DNA of 64,000 nucleotides from Chitinibacter sp. SCUT-21. GTDB lineage: Bacteria; Pseudomonadota; Gammaproteobacteria; Burkholderiales; Chitinibacteraceae. Below, in pieces: positions 45,613-55,024 of this stretch. The notes under the pieces were generated by a model. That model saw only the letters and a program-made list of their open reading frames with translations, did no database searches and was not told the origin of the DNA. Positions within the stretch are counted from its first letter, which is position 1. Each line of letters begins with the position of its first letter. The position numbers and the translations under genes were made by a program. The stretch covers positions 3,286,001 through 3,350,000 of the forward strand of contig CP102611.1 of NCBI GenBank assembly GCA_041874755.1. The letters run 5' to 3'.

Positions 45613-47007
45613 TTACATTTTCGAAGATTGGGTTAGCGAGAACTCACCCGATAGGTTGCGATGCACCAGCGCTTTCCACGTGCTGCCGTCTTCCAACTCG
45701 TAAGTGATGTTGTAGTTTGTGCCTTTCACCACTTGTTTTTTCACTTCGACGATGCGTTTTAGCTTGGCAGATGAACCATCTTTGCTGACCGCAAAGTTGG
45801 CAGCATCGATTGCCAATTGATCGACTTCACCATTGCTCCAGCCACCCGCAATCGCAGTCGTGGTTTGTGGGGTGTTTACCGGAATCAGGTGCTCGATATC
45901 TTGTGATTGTTGACGATCCAGCGGGATACGAACGACTTCTTTGGCATCGAAATTCACCGTTTTAAAGTCTAGCTGGCGCACGCGGCGGTTATGCTGCGTG
46001 TGGTATTGCAATACTAGGTTTTTCGTGTCGTAGGCCGTTGTCCAGATCGTTGAGCTGCGCATGCCTTCTTGATGGACTTCACCGCTACCTTCGGCTGCAG
46101 CAGTACCGATCGTTAGATTGAAGTTGTCCAAGATACGGAATGCTTCGTACATGGTCTCTGAGCCATTCTCGGTTTGTCGCGCAGTGCTGGCGTATGCCGC
46201 CGCACGCAAGAAGCGTGATGGCGAGGTTAAATCACCTGGCAGGCCAAACAAGCGTGCACCGGCACCAAATTTAAGTGAGCGAATATCATCCACTTTACGG
46301 TGTGGTAGCGGTACATCGAGGTTGGTGTAGTTCAGTAAATTAGTAATGTGCCAATCGTAGTTCGGGCCATTGGTTACAACACCGAGTGGTGCATCGTGCA
46401 GCTTGGTGACGCCATTGGTAAATTCAATCACCACGGCTTTACCATTGCGATCAGTCACGATCAAGTGTACTGGTGGTACGCCACCAATGGCCTCTACGTG
46501 TACGCCGACCACATTGAGTTTGCTCATCGCAGTGCGAACTTCATCGATCGATTGGAAATTAGACAGCAGGTAGGGGGCAAGCGCTAATACGGGAATGCTG
46601 CTTGCTGCTTTGCTTGCGTCGTATTTTGGATATTGGGCAAAGCCTTCGTGATAGAACAGATTAACCGTCAGGCCTTTTTCATTCATCCCGTCGATCAGGT
46701 AGTCTTTTTCCACGACGTCTAAGCCGACCACACCGTATTTAGTTTTCCAACCCACGCCTTTTTTACCGTCTTCCAGCGTAGTTTGTAGCGCAAAATTGCG
46801 TGGAATAATCGTAACGCGCGATTTCAAATCAAACGTGCCCCATTCTTGGGTGCGCGCAAAAATGTAAGCGCCGTCTTGTGATTTCAGCGTAATGCCAGTG
46901 CACGCTTGTGCTTGTTGGATTGGGGTGATCGCTAGCATGGCAGTAGCGATGGCGGCGCTAATAAATTTATGAGCGGATTTCCAGGGTGTGTGAGATGTGT
47001 GTTTCAT
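45613..47007 (-). CDS. Secreted choloylglycine-hydrolase-family amidase with cystatin-like C-terminal domain
   Basis: A 464-residue exported Ntn hydrolase (bile-salt hydrolase / penicillin V acylase family). The signal peptide ends QQAQA before Cys36 in CTGITL, so cleavage would expose the catalytic N-terminal Cys. The hydrolase domain (36 to about 375) has ARTQEWG, DGMNEKGL and VVTNGPNYDWH, all typical. Residues about 385-464 look like a cystatin: GGWSNGEVDQLAIDAANFAV, then KKQVVKGTNYNITYEL with the QxVxG motif at 425-429. This fusion is unusual. Substrates could be N-acyl compounds such as homoserine lactones or penicillins. Single gene with its own terminator. Confidence 0.88.
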   Translation of the reverse strand: MKHTSHTPWKSAHKFISAAIATAMLAITPIQQAQACTGITLKSQDGAYIFARTQEWGTFDLKSRVTIIPRNFALQTTLEDGKKGVGWKTKYGVVGLDVVEKDYLIDGMNEKGLTVNLFYHEGFAQYPKYDASKAASSIPVLALAPYLLSNFQSIDEVRTAMSKLNVVGVHVEAIGGVPPVHLIVTDRNGKAVVIEFTNGVTKLHDAPLGVVTNGPNYDWHITNLLNYTNLDVPLPHRKVDDIRSLKFGAGARLFGLPGDLTSPSRFLRAAAYASTARQTENGSETMYEAFRILDNFNLTIGTAAAEGSGEVHQEGMRSSTIWTTAYDTKNLVLQYHTQHNRRVRQLDFKTVNFDAKEVVRIPLDRQQSQDIEHLIPVNTPQTTTAIAGGWSNGEVDQLAIDAANFAVSKDGSSAKLKRIVEVKKQVVKGTNYNITYELEDGSTWKALVHRNLSGEFSLTQSSKM

Positions 47008-47319
47008 ACCGTTCTCCTTAGTTTTTGCTCAATAAAAAAGTGCTGAGTCTTGCTGATGCAAGAGTGCTGCTTTCAATTTCTATGAATTTGGAATTTGCAA
47101 ATAAGCATCAAGTAAGGATATGGTATTTAATTTTAAGGTGTTGCGTCAATGCAAAAATGCACAAAGCATAAAATGAATTGAGTTGCGAGCTAAATAGAGC
47201 TCTTAGTCTTGGCTCCCATGCTTGCAGCCTGGAAAGAGTTGTAAGCAAGTGAGGGAGGTAAAATAGCCAGCTGATGAGGCTGGCTGTGTGAGTGAGTTGT
47301 TTGCTGGCTTATGTCTATT
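47008..47319. other. Intergenic region between selO and the Ntn-hydrolase gene
   Basis: A 312-bp gap. It should contain the promoter of the minus-strand amidase; I see no clear -35/-10 pair. A hairpin at 47265-47285 with ATTTT on its minus-strand side is a probable selO terminator. Confidence 0.4.
47260..47285 (-). terminator. Probable terminator of selO
   Basis: Stem AGCCAGC/GCTGGCT (47265-47271 with 47279-47285) followed on the minus strand by ATTTTA. The uridine tract is short, so it may be weak. Confidence 0.45.
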
Positions 47320-48783
47320 TTAGGATGAGCAGCTTACCGATAATTCACTGGCCCAGCTGGGCGGTGCTGCGGCGTACGCTTCGAATTCGGTTTGCTCATC
47401 AAATGGGCGCATTAGGCAGTGATGCAGGCACTCGATTTCGCTAAAGTCACCGTGTTGCGCTTTCTCGATGGCAATTTGCGCCAGGTGATTGCGCAAAACA
47501 TATTTCGGGTTGACCGCGAGCATCGCTTGGCTGCGCGCCTTATCGCTGAGGCCATCGTTCAGGCGGCGCTGGTAACGCTCCAACCAATCGTCGAAATGCT
47601 CACGCGCTAAAAATAGATCGCGCAATTCGCTAGTGTTTTGCGCGACTGACCAGTGGCTGAGCGTGCGCCAGAAGATTGTCCAATCGGTGTGAGTCGCTTG
47701 CATCAGCTCAAACAAATCGGTGACTAAAGTCCAGTCGTCTTCAAACCACTCGGCAAACCCCAGTTTTGCTCGCAATTGCTCGGCAAACGCCGCTTCAAAT
47801 TGTGGCTGATATTCACCCAGTGCGGCGAGCAACGCATCTTTGTCGGTCAGTGGCAGCAGTGCTTGCGCGAGGCAATGCAGATTCCACAGGCCGATTTGCG
47901 GTTGCTGGTTGTAGGCGTAGCGGCCGGCCTCGTCTGAATGATTGCAAATATGCCCAGCGTCAAAACCATCTAAAAACCCATACGGTCCGTAATCAATCGT
48001 TAGGCCCAAAATCGACATATTGTCGCTATTCATCACCCCGTGGCAAAAGCCGACCGCTTGCCATTGCGCGATCAGTTGGGCAGTGCGGGTGATGACTTGT
48101 TCGAGCATCGCCAGATACGGATTTGGCGCAGCTGCGCATGCGGGGTAGTGGTGTGTGATCACCCAATCGGCGAGCTCCTTAATGCGCTCGGGCTCGCCCT
48201 GATAAAAGAAATATTCAAAATGCCCAAAGCGCACAAAAGTCGGCGCCAGCCGGGTAACGACGGCGGCGGTTTCGCGCGTTTCGCGCCACACGGTTTGCGG
48301 CGAGCCGCCAATCGCGAGCGCGCGCGTGGTGGGAATACCTAGGTGGTGTAATGCCTCGCAGGCTAAGTATTCACGGATGCTAGAGCGCAATACTGCCCGG
48401 CCATCACCACGGCGCGAGTAGGGCGTAGGGCCCGCACCTTTCAGTTGCATTTCCCAATGCTCACCGTGCGGGTCGGTAAATTCAGCGACCAGCAGCGCGC
48501 GGCCGTCGCCAAGCTGCGGCACATTCACGCCAAATTGATGGCCCGAATACACACTGGCCAGTGACACGCTGCCTTGCGGGATGCGGTTGCCCAGCAGATA
48601 ATCGGGCAGCGTTGGGTCGAGCTGCTGCTGATCGGCGTGCCAGTTAATCCCCAACTGCTGTGCCAGCGCGTAATTGAGCGCCACCACATGCGCATTCGGC
48701 ATCGGTGTTGGCGGCGTATGATCCCAAAAACGCTCGTTTAATTGGCTAAAGCGTGGGTTAAGCGGCAGGCAATCGAAGGGCAT
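47320..48783 (-). CDS. selO: SelO-family protein adenylyltransferase (YdiU), first paralogue
   Basis: A 487-residue pseudokinase that, in this family, transfers AMP from ATP to Ser/Thr/Tyr of target proteins and affects redox proteins. Motifs: VYSGHQFGVNVPQLGDGRA, MQLKGAGPTPYSRRGDGRAV (nucleotide-binding Lys and Arg), SSIREYLACEALH, GFCHGVMNSDNMSI and TIDYGPYGFLD (metal-binding Asn and Asp). It ends SVSCSS, where SelO proteins carry Cys or selenocysteine. Full length for the family. Divergent from ybaK, 83 bp apart. Confidence 0.95.
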   Translation of the reverse strand: MPFDCLPLNPRFSQLNERFWDHTPPTPMPNAHVVALNYALAQQLGINWHADQQQLDPTLPDYLLGNRIPQGSVSLASVYSGHQFGVNVPQLGDGRALLVAEFTDPHGEHWEMQLKGAGPTPYSRRGDGRAVLRSSIREYLACEALHHLGIPTTRALAIGGSPQTVWRETRETAAVVTRLAPTFVRFGHFEYFFYQGEPERIKELADWVITHHYPACAAAPNPYLAMLEQVITRTAQLIAQWQAVGFCHGVMNSDNMSILGLTIDYGPYGFLDGFDAGHICNHSDEAGRYAYNQQPQIGLWNLHCLAQALLPLTDKDALLAALGEYQPQFEAAFAEQLRAKLGFAEWFEDDWTLVTDLFELMQATHTDWTIFWRTLSHWSVAQNTSELRDLFLAREHFDDWLERYQRRLNDGLSDKARSQAMLAVNPKYVLRNHLAQIAIEKAQHGDFSEIECLHHCLMRPFDEQTEFEAYAAAPPSWASELSVSCSS

Positions 48784-48866
48784 GGCTTTAAACTTGAGTA
48801 AAATAGTCGGATATATTAAGCCGATTGGCCGCCTTTGTCATGGCGCGCATTGCAAGGATGAAAATA

Positions 48867-49349
48867 ATGAGTGAGAAAATGCCGGTCACCACGGCGATTC
48901 GTTTTTTACGTCAGCATAAAATCGCGTTTACCGAGCATTTGTACGCGTACGAAGAAAAGGGCGGCACCGCAGTATCAGCGCGCGAGCTCGGCGTGGACGA
49001 GCATTGCGTGATTAAAACGCTGATTATGGAAGACGAAAAAAAACAGCCTATGATCGTGTTAATGCATGGCGACAAGGAGGTCAGCACCAAAAATCTGGCG
49101 CGCCATATCGGTTGCAAAACCATCAGCCCGTGCGCGCCGGAAGTAGCGAATAAGCACAGCGGCTATATGGTCGGCGGCACATCGCCGTTTGGCACCAAAA
49201 AAACAATGCCCGTGTATATGCAGGACAGCATCGTTGTGCTGGAACGGATTTATATCAATGGTGGTAAGCGTGGGTTTTTGGTGTGTTTAAGCCCTGTTCA
49301 ATTGCAGCAGGCATTAAACGTAATATTGGTCGATGTTGCAAATGAATGA
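48867..49349 (+). CDS. ybaK: Cys-tRNA(Pro) deacylase YbaK
   Basis: A 160-residue editing protein that hydrolyses Cys wrongly attached to tRNA-Pro. Motifs: PVTTAIRFLRQHKIAFTEH, VIKTLIMEDEKK (conserved Lys), VSTKNLARHIGCK and YMVGGTSPFGTKK. Start: the ATG at 48867 has AAGGA 8 bases upstream; earlier in-frame starts overlap this site. Monocistronic. Confidence 0.94.
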   Translation: MSEKMPVTTAIRFLRQHKIAFTEHLYAYEEKGGTAVSARELGVDEHCVIKTLIMEDEKKQPMIVLMHGDKEVSTKNLARHIGCKTISPCAPEVANKHSGYMVGGTSPFGTKKTMPVYMQDSIVVLERIYINGGKRGFLVCLSPVQLQQALNVILVDVANE

Positions 49350-49372
49350 TTTCTTATCTTGAATTTGCTAGT

Positions 49373-49401
49373 AAAAGCCACGGCATTTTGCCGTGGCTTG
49401 A
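49373..49401. terminator. Bidirectional terminator between ybaK and the large lipoprotein gene
   Basis: An 11-bp stem (49375-49385 with 49389-49399) and a 3-base loop. The minus-strand T run (TTTTAC) is better than the plus one. Confidence 0.7.
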
Positions 49402-49419
49402 CCTTATGTTAACTATTGA

Positions 49420-52062
49420 TTATGGAAGAGGATTTACTCCTGCAGGTAGGGTACCATATTGCTTGCCTTTGATGATGGCATGGCGCAATTCACGTGCTTT
49501 GTTGGAGTACCATTGCGTCACCGTTGGATTGGCCGCATCAGTATAATCATCTTCAACGTCAGTCATGTATACCACGCCTAAGCCCGGAACATGGTGCTCG
49601 GTGTTTACCTCAACAACCTTCCAACCTGCTTTGGCTGTGTTCCAGCTTGGCCAAGTAATGGTGTAGGTTGTTTTAAGTACACAAGTATCAAAGCTTCCCA
49701 ATGCGGTGGTAACTTGGCCGCGGCCTGTATACAGTGCTTCTGTTTTCATATCGCGAGGGTCAATATCGTTGCCACCACCAATCCACGAGGCTTTGACTGC
49801 TTGAGTGCGCATATCGGTCACGGGCACATTTTTACGCAAACCACCATTCCAAAAGGCAGGGAAAGCATCCCATTTTGCCGCAAATGCCTGCATGAAATAC
49901 TGCGATGGTCCAACCAAACCACTGCTAGATGGATTGTTGGCATCACCCTCTTCACGCCAGCCTAACCAAGCATTGGTTGCCGCATCGCTATAGGCAAAAC
50001 CATTAAGCTTAAAGTTGGTGGCTAGACTTGATCCTGATGGTGTGGTGCCTGCTGGAGTGTTTGAGAGTGCTTGTAAGTTGGCGTAAGAGCTAACAGATCC
50101 TTGATATTGTCCCGGAACGACGAAATAATACGGTTCGACTTTTGCGTTCACACTGACGAGCGGATCATTTCCAGCAAATTTGACGTAGTTAGTAGCCTGG
50201 CCAACTTTTGAAGATTGCACGTAGGCATCTTTGCGCCAGTTGAAATTGTAACCACTACCGTTGTAGTTGGCTGTATATTCAAATACCGAGCCCATCAAAT
50301 TTTGCGCAGCAAGGCTGGTATCTGTTGCGGTCAAACTACTTGGTAGTTTTGTTGATTTCATACATGCGCCGAAGGTGCTGTCATTTAGTATTGCGCTACC
50401 GTAGTTTGTATTGCCGACGACTATACTAGTTAATTCTCTAGATTGTGATGCAGACCAGACTTTTTTACTGTCGGAGTTAAGACCCGTTTCTTCGTAGTCT
50501 CGGCGAATTACCCCCAAAGTTGGAGCAGTCCAAATTGTAGTTTTGAATGTGATGTTAGTGGCATCGCTCGCTTTCGCTCCTGCAGCATAACTGTGGGTTA
50601 CATTGCCATTTTCCGTGTATTTACATGCTTTAATTGCCCCTAATTTCGTCGTAATTATTTCACTGCCAACATAAGTATGCGAATAGGTAATTGAGCCTGT
50701 TTTGTCTGTGTTTTTTAAATAGGTTCGAGTAAGCGGCCCGTATTTTACCTCGACATCTTTTTTCAACCCATCGAGAGCTAGGTCGGCGGGGCGATCAGAC
50801 TTGTAAGTAAAACCAAACTGATAATTCTTGCCGACCCCGACGTCGCCAGGATTGTCATCATTTCCTTCTTCTTTGTAGCCCCAATAGATTCGGCCAGCAG
50901 GTGACCAGTAGTCATTCAAGTCGAGGTACCAAGGTTTGAGGAGCTTACTGCCATTTGCCGATGATTGGCTGCTGACGATGTATTTATAAGGTCGGGTAAT
51001 CGCTGTCGTGGTTGAACCTGTGTCGTTGGTAAAATCTGTAATTGTTTTCTCAGGAAATTCAATTAATTTGGTCGCGGCAGCACCTTCGGTATCTTCTCCG
51101 CGCGAAGCATTCCATCCTGCATTCCCGGTGGCTGGATCGAAATCGCTTAATTTGTAGGACGTATAAATCCAGTGGGCTCGATCTTCTGGTTGTTCAGTCA
51201 GCGTTATTTTGCTAACACCTGAAATGGAATTGCCTGCAACCAATCCTGCCATGCAACCGCCATATGTGTCTTCGTTAATTGCGGTTGATTGGGTAATTGG
51301 TGTTCCGCCTGTGGGTGATTTTCCGCCATTATTTGTAACTGTTTCAACTGCAATTTGAGTGGTCACAGCTGCGATATTAATGCTGGGGTTGGCCGCAATG
51401 ATATCTAGTAAATTGTCGTATACGTTGCCTGTGCTAGAGGTACTGGTTGCTGCTTGTAAAGTGCCGGCTAAAAAATCGCCAATACTATTAAGATCGCTGC
51501 CTGATACGCCAAGGCTTTTTAGCGTGTTGATGACTTGGCTTTGTGCGGTTGCTAATGCTTGGCTATTGATCAAGGTCGCAGCGTTAGGTGCAGCAGTTGT
51601 GCCAATTTGGCTGAAAAAATCAGAGGGCTGTTGGCCTGATAATGCAGCAACAAGCATGGTAGTTAATGGTGTGATGTTGGCTGTGGAGCCCGAGGCTGAA
51701 GTTGCAACAGAGAATAAGCTGCTTGTGTTTGCGGGCCCTGTTGCTGAGCCAATATTGCCACCAGACACCTGGACGACAAACGGAGCTGTGAATCCCGATA
51801 ATTGAGCTTCAGTAAAGGTGTAGGAGCCTGTCGTATCGGTTTTAGTGGTTGCGGTAGCACCTTTGCTATCTTTGATGGTAACTGTTGCATCTACAATTGC
51901 TGAGCCTGTTGCAGCAACACCGCTTAAAGCTTTTGTGGTTGCGCTGGCACTCGGCGAACTGCTGCTGTCGCCACCTCCGCCGCCGCAAGCGGTTACTGCC
52001 ATTGCAGTAAAGCTACACACCAACAATCTAACGATTAGTTTTTGCTTAAAAGTATTCCGCAT
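49420..52062 (-). CDS. Large lipoprotein with internally duplicated domain
   Basis: An 880-residue surface-type lipoprotein. Lipobox VTAC with Cys26 is followed by Gly5 and a Ser-rich linker. Residues about 45-115 resemble a carboxypeptidase-regulatory-like beta domain (TDTTGSYTFTEAQLSG). The rest has two diverged copies of a ~290-residue module (about 265-560 and 570-875). Aligned blocks: DTYGGCM / STFGACM; YKEEGNDDNPGDVG / WREEGDANNPSSSG; LGAIKACKY / LGSFDTCVL; SRELTSIVVGNTNYG / ARELRHAIIKGKQYG. I do not know a function; exposed binding or adhesion is possible. GGAG lies 7 bases before the ATG. Confidence 0.85.
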   Translation of the reverse strand: MRNTFKQKLIVRLLVCSFTAMAVTACGGGGGDSSSSPSASATTKALSGVAATGSAIVDATVTIKDSKGATATTKTDTTGSYTFTEAQLSGFTAPFVVQVSGGNIGSATGPANTSSLFSVATSASGSTANITPLTTMLVAALSGQQPSDFFSQIGTTAAPNAATLINSQALATAQSQVINTLKSLGVSGSDLNSIGDFLAGTLQAATSTSSTGNVYDNLLDIIAANPSINIAAVTTQIAVETVTNNGGKSPTGGTPITQSTAINEDTYGGCMAGLVAGNSISGVSKITLTEQPEDRAHWIYTSYKLSDFDPATGNAGWNASRGEDTEGAAATKLIEFPEKTITDFTNDTGSTTTAITRPYKYIVSSQSSANGSKLLKPWYLDLNDYWSPAGRIYWGYKEEGNDDNPGDVGVGKNYQFGFTYKSDRPADLALDGLKKDVEVKYGPLTRTYLKNTDKTGSITYSHTYVGSEIITTKLGAIKACKYTENGNVTHSYAAGAKASDATNITFKTTIWTAPTLGVIRRDYEETGLNSDSKKVWSASQSRELTSIVVGNTNYGSAILNDSTFGACMKSTKLPSSLTATDTSLAAQNLMGSVFEYTANYNGSGYNFNWRKDAYVQSSKVGQATNYVKFAGNDPLVSVNAKVEPYYFVVPGQYQGSVSSYANLQALSNTPAGTTPSGSSLATNFKLNGFAYSDAATNAWLGWREEGDANNPSSSGLVGPSQYFMQAFAAKWDAFPAFWNGGLRKNVPVTDMRTQAVKASWIGGGNDIDPRDMKTEALYTGRGQVTTALGSFDTCVLKTTYTITWPSWNTAKAGWKVVEVNTEHHVPGLGVVYMTDVEDDYTDAANPTVTQWYSNKARELRHAIIKGKQYGTLPAGVNPLP

Positions 52063-52186
52063 TATTCATCTCCACTCGGTTTGTCTTTCCGACTATCGGA
52101 GATCGTAATTTAGTTTTTGGTTCTTTTTCTTCAAGTGTAAGCTGACTTTCGGTTGCGATCTTGACGTTTCGTAAAAATGGGCTAGC

Positions 52187-53818
52187 TCAGATTACTTTCG
52201 CCTGAGTAATCATGCTTTGAAGCTCTTGATTCAAACTGTGATAAGTGCCTGCGTCGATCAGTCCTTCTAGCCGGCTGAGGAAGTGGTAGGCTTGATTGAG
52301 TAAGGCGTCGCGTTCTTTTTTCTCGACGGTATTTTCGCTGCGCAGATATTTGATAATGGCGTGCGTGCTCGAGAGCATCAGGCGTTGATTGAAGGTGGTT
52401 TGCGCGGTAGGTAATAGTTTCTCAATCGCTTCGGCAAACTGTGATTTAAGCATCAACTGTACGCCTTCATTATTCAGCTCGTTGATCTCGCTGCCAGCTT
52501 GTTGGATAAATTGCTGCCACACGGGGCGCATATTGGCCGAGCTTTCTAACATGCCGGAAATGTGCTTGGTGGTAATAAAGCGTTGTGCGATGTGCAGCAG
52601 CCATTTATACGGTGCCGTTGCGCCACTGGCCTGCTCGCCCTCAATGGTGGCAGGGCAAACAATATCGGCGGTCATAATAAAACTAACGGCAATTTCCAGT
52701 ACAAACTCGGGGTCGGCCATATAGGTTTCGATTTGCTCGAGTAATTGCGGTTTACCTTCGTATACCGCCGAGGCGAGCAAATCAATAATCCGATTGCTGG
52801 TGTTATCTTCGCGCTTGGCAATTTCGCGCACCATGCGCAAGTATTTATCGGCATCCGAGCTATTATTTTCACGCCGAGCAGCGAGCGCCAATTGCAGTAC
52901 CGTTTCGCCGCTGAGTAGTGAAGAATTGCCGCCGCAAGTGACAGCGCGTTCCAAAAATTGCTTGGCTTTGCTCGAGTCGCCAAGCATATTGGCCAAATTG
53001 CCAGCTTTTTGCAGGCGCCCGACATTATTGGGTGTCAGCGAGAGGCATTTTTCAAACACCGCCATCGCTTCATTTAAGCGACCTTCGGCCATATACATGG
53101 ATGCGAGCTCTTCATACGCATCGACGTATTGGGCGTGCTCAACAATCGCGGCTTGGAGTGTATTTTCCGCCTGCGTTTTTTTTCCTTGCCGACTCAGTGT
53201 TTTAGCTAAACCAAGCTTGGCCCAGGGTACAACACGCTGTTTTAGAATCTCTTCAAATAACTTAGCCGCTTCGTCGAGCTTGCCCGCTTCAAGTAATAGC
53301 GACGAGAGTAAGCGCATCAAATCATTGCTAAACCCGGCGGCTTTGGGGACCAGTGACTTTGCGACTTCAATTGCACCCAGCGTGTCGCCGTCGTTGATTT
53401 TGTCGTAAATCGGTTTAAGAAAGCGTTTTCTGCTCCAAGCTAGCGATAAACGTTGGGTGAGTTGCTTGCTGGTAAAGGGCTTGATCAGGTAATCATCGGG
53501 GCCAATTTCGGCGACGGCGACCACTTTTTCATACGATGCTTCTGCCGTGATCATAATCCAGATGGTGTAGAGCGGTAATTCACCGCTATGGCGCAGCTCT
53601 TCCAGTAGCTCCTGCCCGTTCATGCCCTCGCCAAAATGGTAATCGCACAGCACGACATCATAATCACTATTGCGTAAGCGGCGGCGCGTCTCACCAATGC
53701 TGCTGGCTGCATCGGCGCGATTAATCCCCGATTGTGCCAAAGTCATGCGAATGGATTGGCGAACAGTCGGCGCATCGTCGGCAACCAGGACGTGAGCTTG
53801 GGTGAGTTCTTCGGACAT
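52187..53818 (-). CDS. Response regulator receiver protein with TPR repeats
   Basis: A 543-residue protein. Residues 1-125 form a CheY-like receiver with the acidic pair Asp14/Asp15, phospho-acceptor Asp59 (VVLCDYHFG), Thr91 and Lys113 (DDYLIKPF). The remainder is helical TPR repeats (for example AYEELASMYMAEGRLNEAMAVFEKCLSLTPNN), with no DNA-binding or enzymatic output, so it likely acts through protein contacts. Start: the ATG at 53818 with AAAGG close upstream; the longer frame to 53869 adds 17 residues not typical of receivers. No histidine kinase is adjacent. Confidence 0.9.
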   Translation of the reverse strand: MSEELTQAHVLVADDAPTVRQSIRMTLAQSGINRADAASSIGETRRRLRNSDYDVVLCDYHFGEGMNGQELLEELRHSGELPLYTIWIMITAEASYEKVVAVAEIGPDDYLIKPFTSKQLTQRLSLAWSRKRFLKPIYDKINDGDTLGAIEVAKSLVPKAAGFSNDLMRLLSSLLLEAGKLDEAAKLFEEILKQRVVPWAKLGLAKTLSRQGKKTQAENTLQAAIVEHAQYVDAYEELASMYMAEGRLNEAMAVFEKCLSLTPNNVGRLQKAGNLANMLGDSSKAKQFLERAVTCGGNSSLLSGETVLQLALAARRENNSSDADKYLRMVREIAKREDNTSNRIIDLLASAVYEGKPQLLEQIETYMADPEFVLEIAVSFIMTADIVCPATIEGEQASGATAPYKWLLHIAQRFITTKHISGMLESSANMRPVWQQFIQQAGSEINELNNEGVQLMLKSQFAEAIEKLLPTAQTTFNQRLMLSSTHAIIKYLRSENTVEKKERDALLNQAYHFLSRLEGLIDAGTYHSLNQELQSMITQAKVI

Positions 53819-54178
53819 TGGCCTTTGGGGAAATGGAAGGGCGATAGTCTTACTATCGGCCAAATTCAAGCAAGCTCAAGGACAGATTGGTTTTTGTCGC
53901 GCAGAAATAACAAAAACCACAATAATCAATTGCCACTTGGCGCATGCGTTTCCAAGAGGATGGCTGGAAAGAAACATCATTGTGAGTCGATGCGATGGCG
54001 CTTTACGATTACCCAATTAGCAGTGCCTGTTGGTGCAGAGCTTGCGGTTGAATTTAGATCAAGGTGTCTATTCCTCTGCTGTACAAAATAAAATGAAGTT
54101 GTTGTCACTTGTAAGCGCTGGCAACGTTATAGCCGCTTTTATAGCCGGGTTAGTTCGTGTGAGTGCTCATATGCATTA
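53819..54178. other. Intergenic stretch with no recognised feature
   Basis: A 360-bp gap between two minus-strand genes. It should carry the promoter of the receiver-TPR gene, but no convincing hexamers, terminator or repeat are visible. Open frames on both strands are short and lack ribosome-binding sites. Confidence 0.4.
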
Positions 54179-54871
54179 TTAACCCTTCACTGCTAATAGC
54201 TGATCCGTGCTCAGGCCGGTTAGTTTTTTAAGGCTATGCAGCAGGTACCATAGGCTGATCATTAGGACGATCATGCTTGGGATTGCAATCACAGGGTAGC
54301 TAAGCGCTGTCATTTTGCCCAGTTCGGCCGCAAATTCACTGGTGCCCGGAGGGCTTACCACTATCCAACGGGCCAAGAGATAATTCAGGGCTCCCGATAA
54401 AAAGAACGAGCTTGCTACTAAGTAGTTCGTAATGCTCAGACGTTTACCAAGCTCGGCTTGTAGTTGTGCCGTAGCTAGGGCTTGCTCGATGGCGGCTAAG
54501 TTTAGAATTTGATCGTTATAAAGCAGCTTTTGGAGTAGCGGATAGGGGGTAAACTGACTAATCAACAGCACTAAGCCAATCAGGGTGGGAATTGCTGCTT
54601 CCTTGATGGCTAAATACTTAGGGTCAAGCTCGAGTAAACTAATGCCACCGGTAAGAAGCACACTGACTACCCCTAGAATCGAAATAAAATTGACTTTGCC
54701 GCTTTGTTTTAAATCGTACAGGCCGTAACCTAACGGGAAGGCTAGCGCGGCTACCACTGCCCAAGTAGGTCCAAGCCACTGTTCGGTGCTTAATTTGGTG
54801 AGTATCAGCGTAGGGATCAGAATGTTTAGCAGTAGATTGCCAAACAGGCTAGGTTGCTTTTGTGTGCTCAT
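54179..54871 (-). CDS. VC0807-like inner membrane protein
   Basis: A 230-residue polytopic membrane protein with five or six hydrophobic helices, such as LLLNILIPTLILTKL, VVAALAFPLGYGLYDL and GVVSVLLTGGISLLEL. The pattern matches VC0807-type proteins of unknown function. Start: the ATG at 54871 has GGTGA upstream; a longer frame to 54931 adds a Cys-rich leader without a ribosome-binding site. Divergent from the second selO, 153 bp apart. Confidence 0.8.
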   Translation of the reverse strand: MSTQKQPSLFGNLLLNILIPTLILTKLSTEQWLGPTWAVVAALAFPLGYGLYDLKQSGKVNFISILGVVSVLLTGGISLLELDPKYLAIKEAAIPTLIGLVLLISQFTPYPLLQKLLYNDQILNLAAIEQALATAQLQAELGKRLSITNYLVASSFFLSGALNYLLARWIVVSPPGTSEFAAELGKMTALSYPVIAIPSMIVLMISLWYLLHSLKKLTGLSTDQLLAVKG

Positions 54872-55024
54872 CGTGTTCACCAAATGTAAAGTTGCTGATG
54901 TTATTAAAGGTGCCCATAGGCAATAAACCAATTAAACTCACCGCCGCTTAAACAGCTATTTGCAACGGGCACATCCTCTGCGCCGGAATAATCCAGATCA
55001 ACACGGAACCCAAGGACTTTAGTA

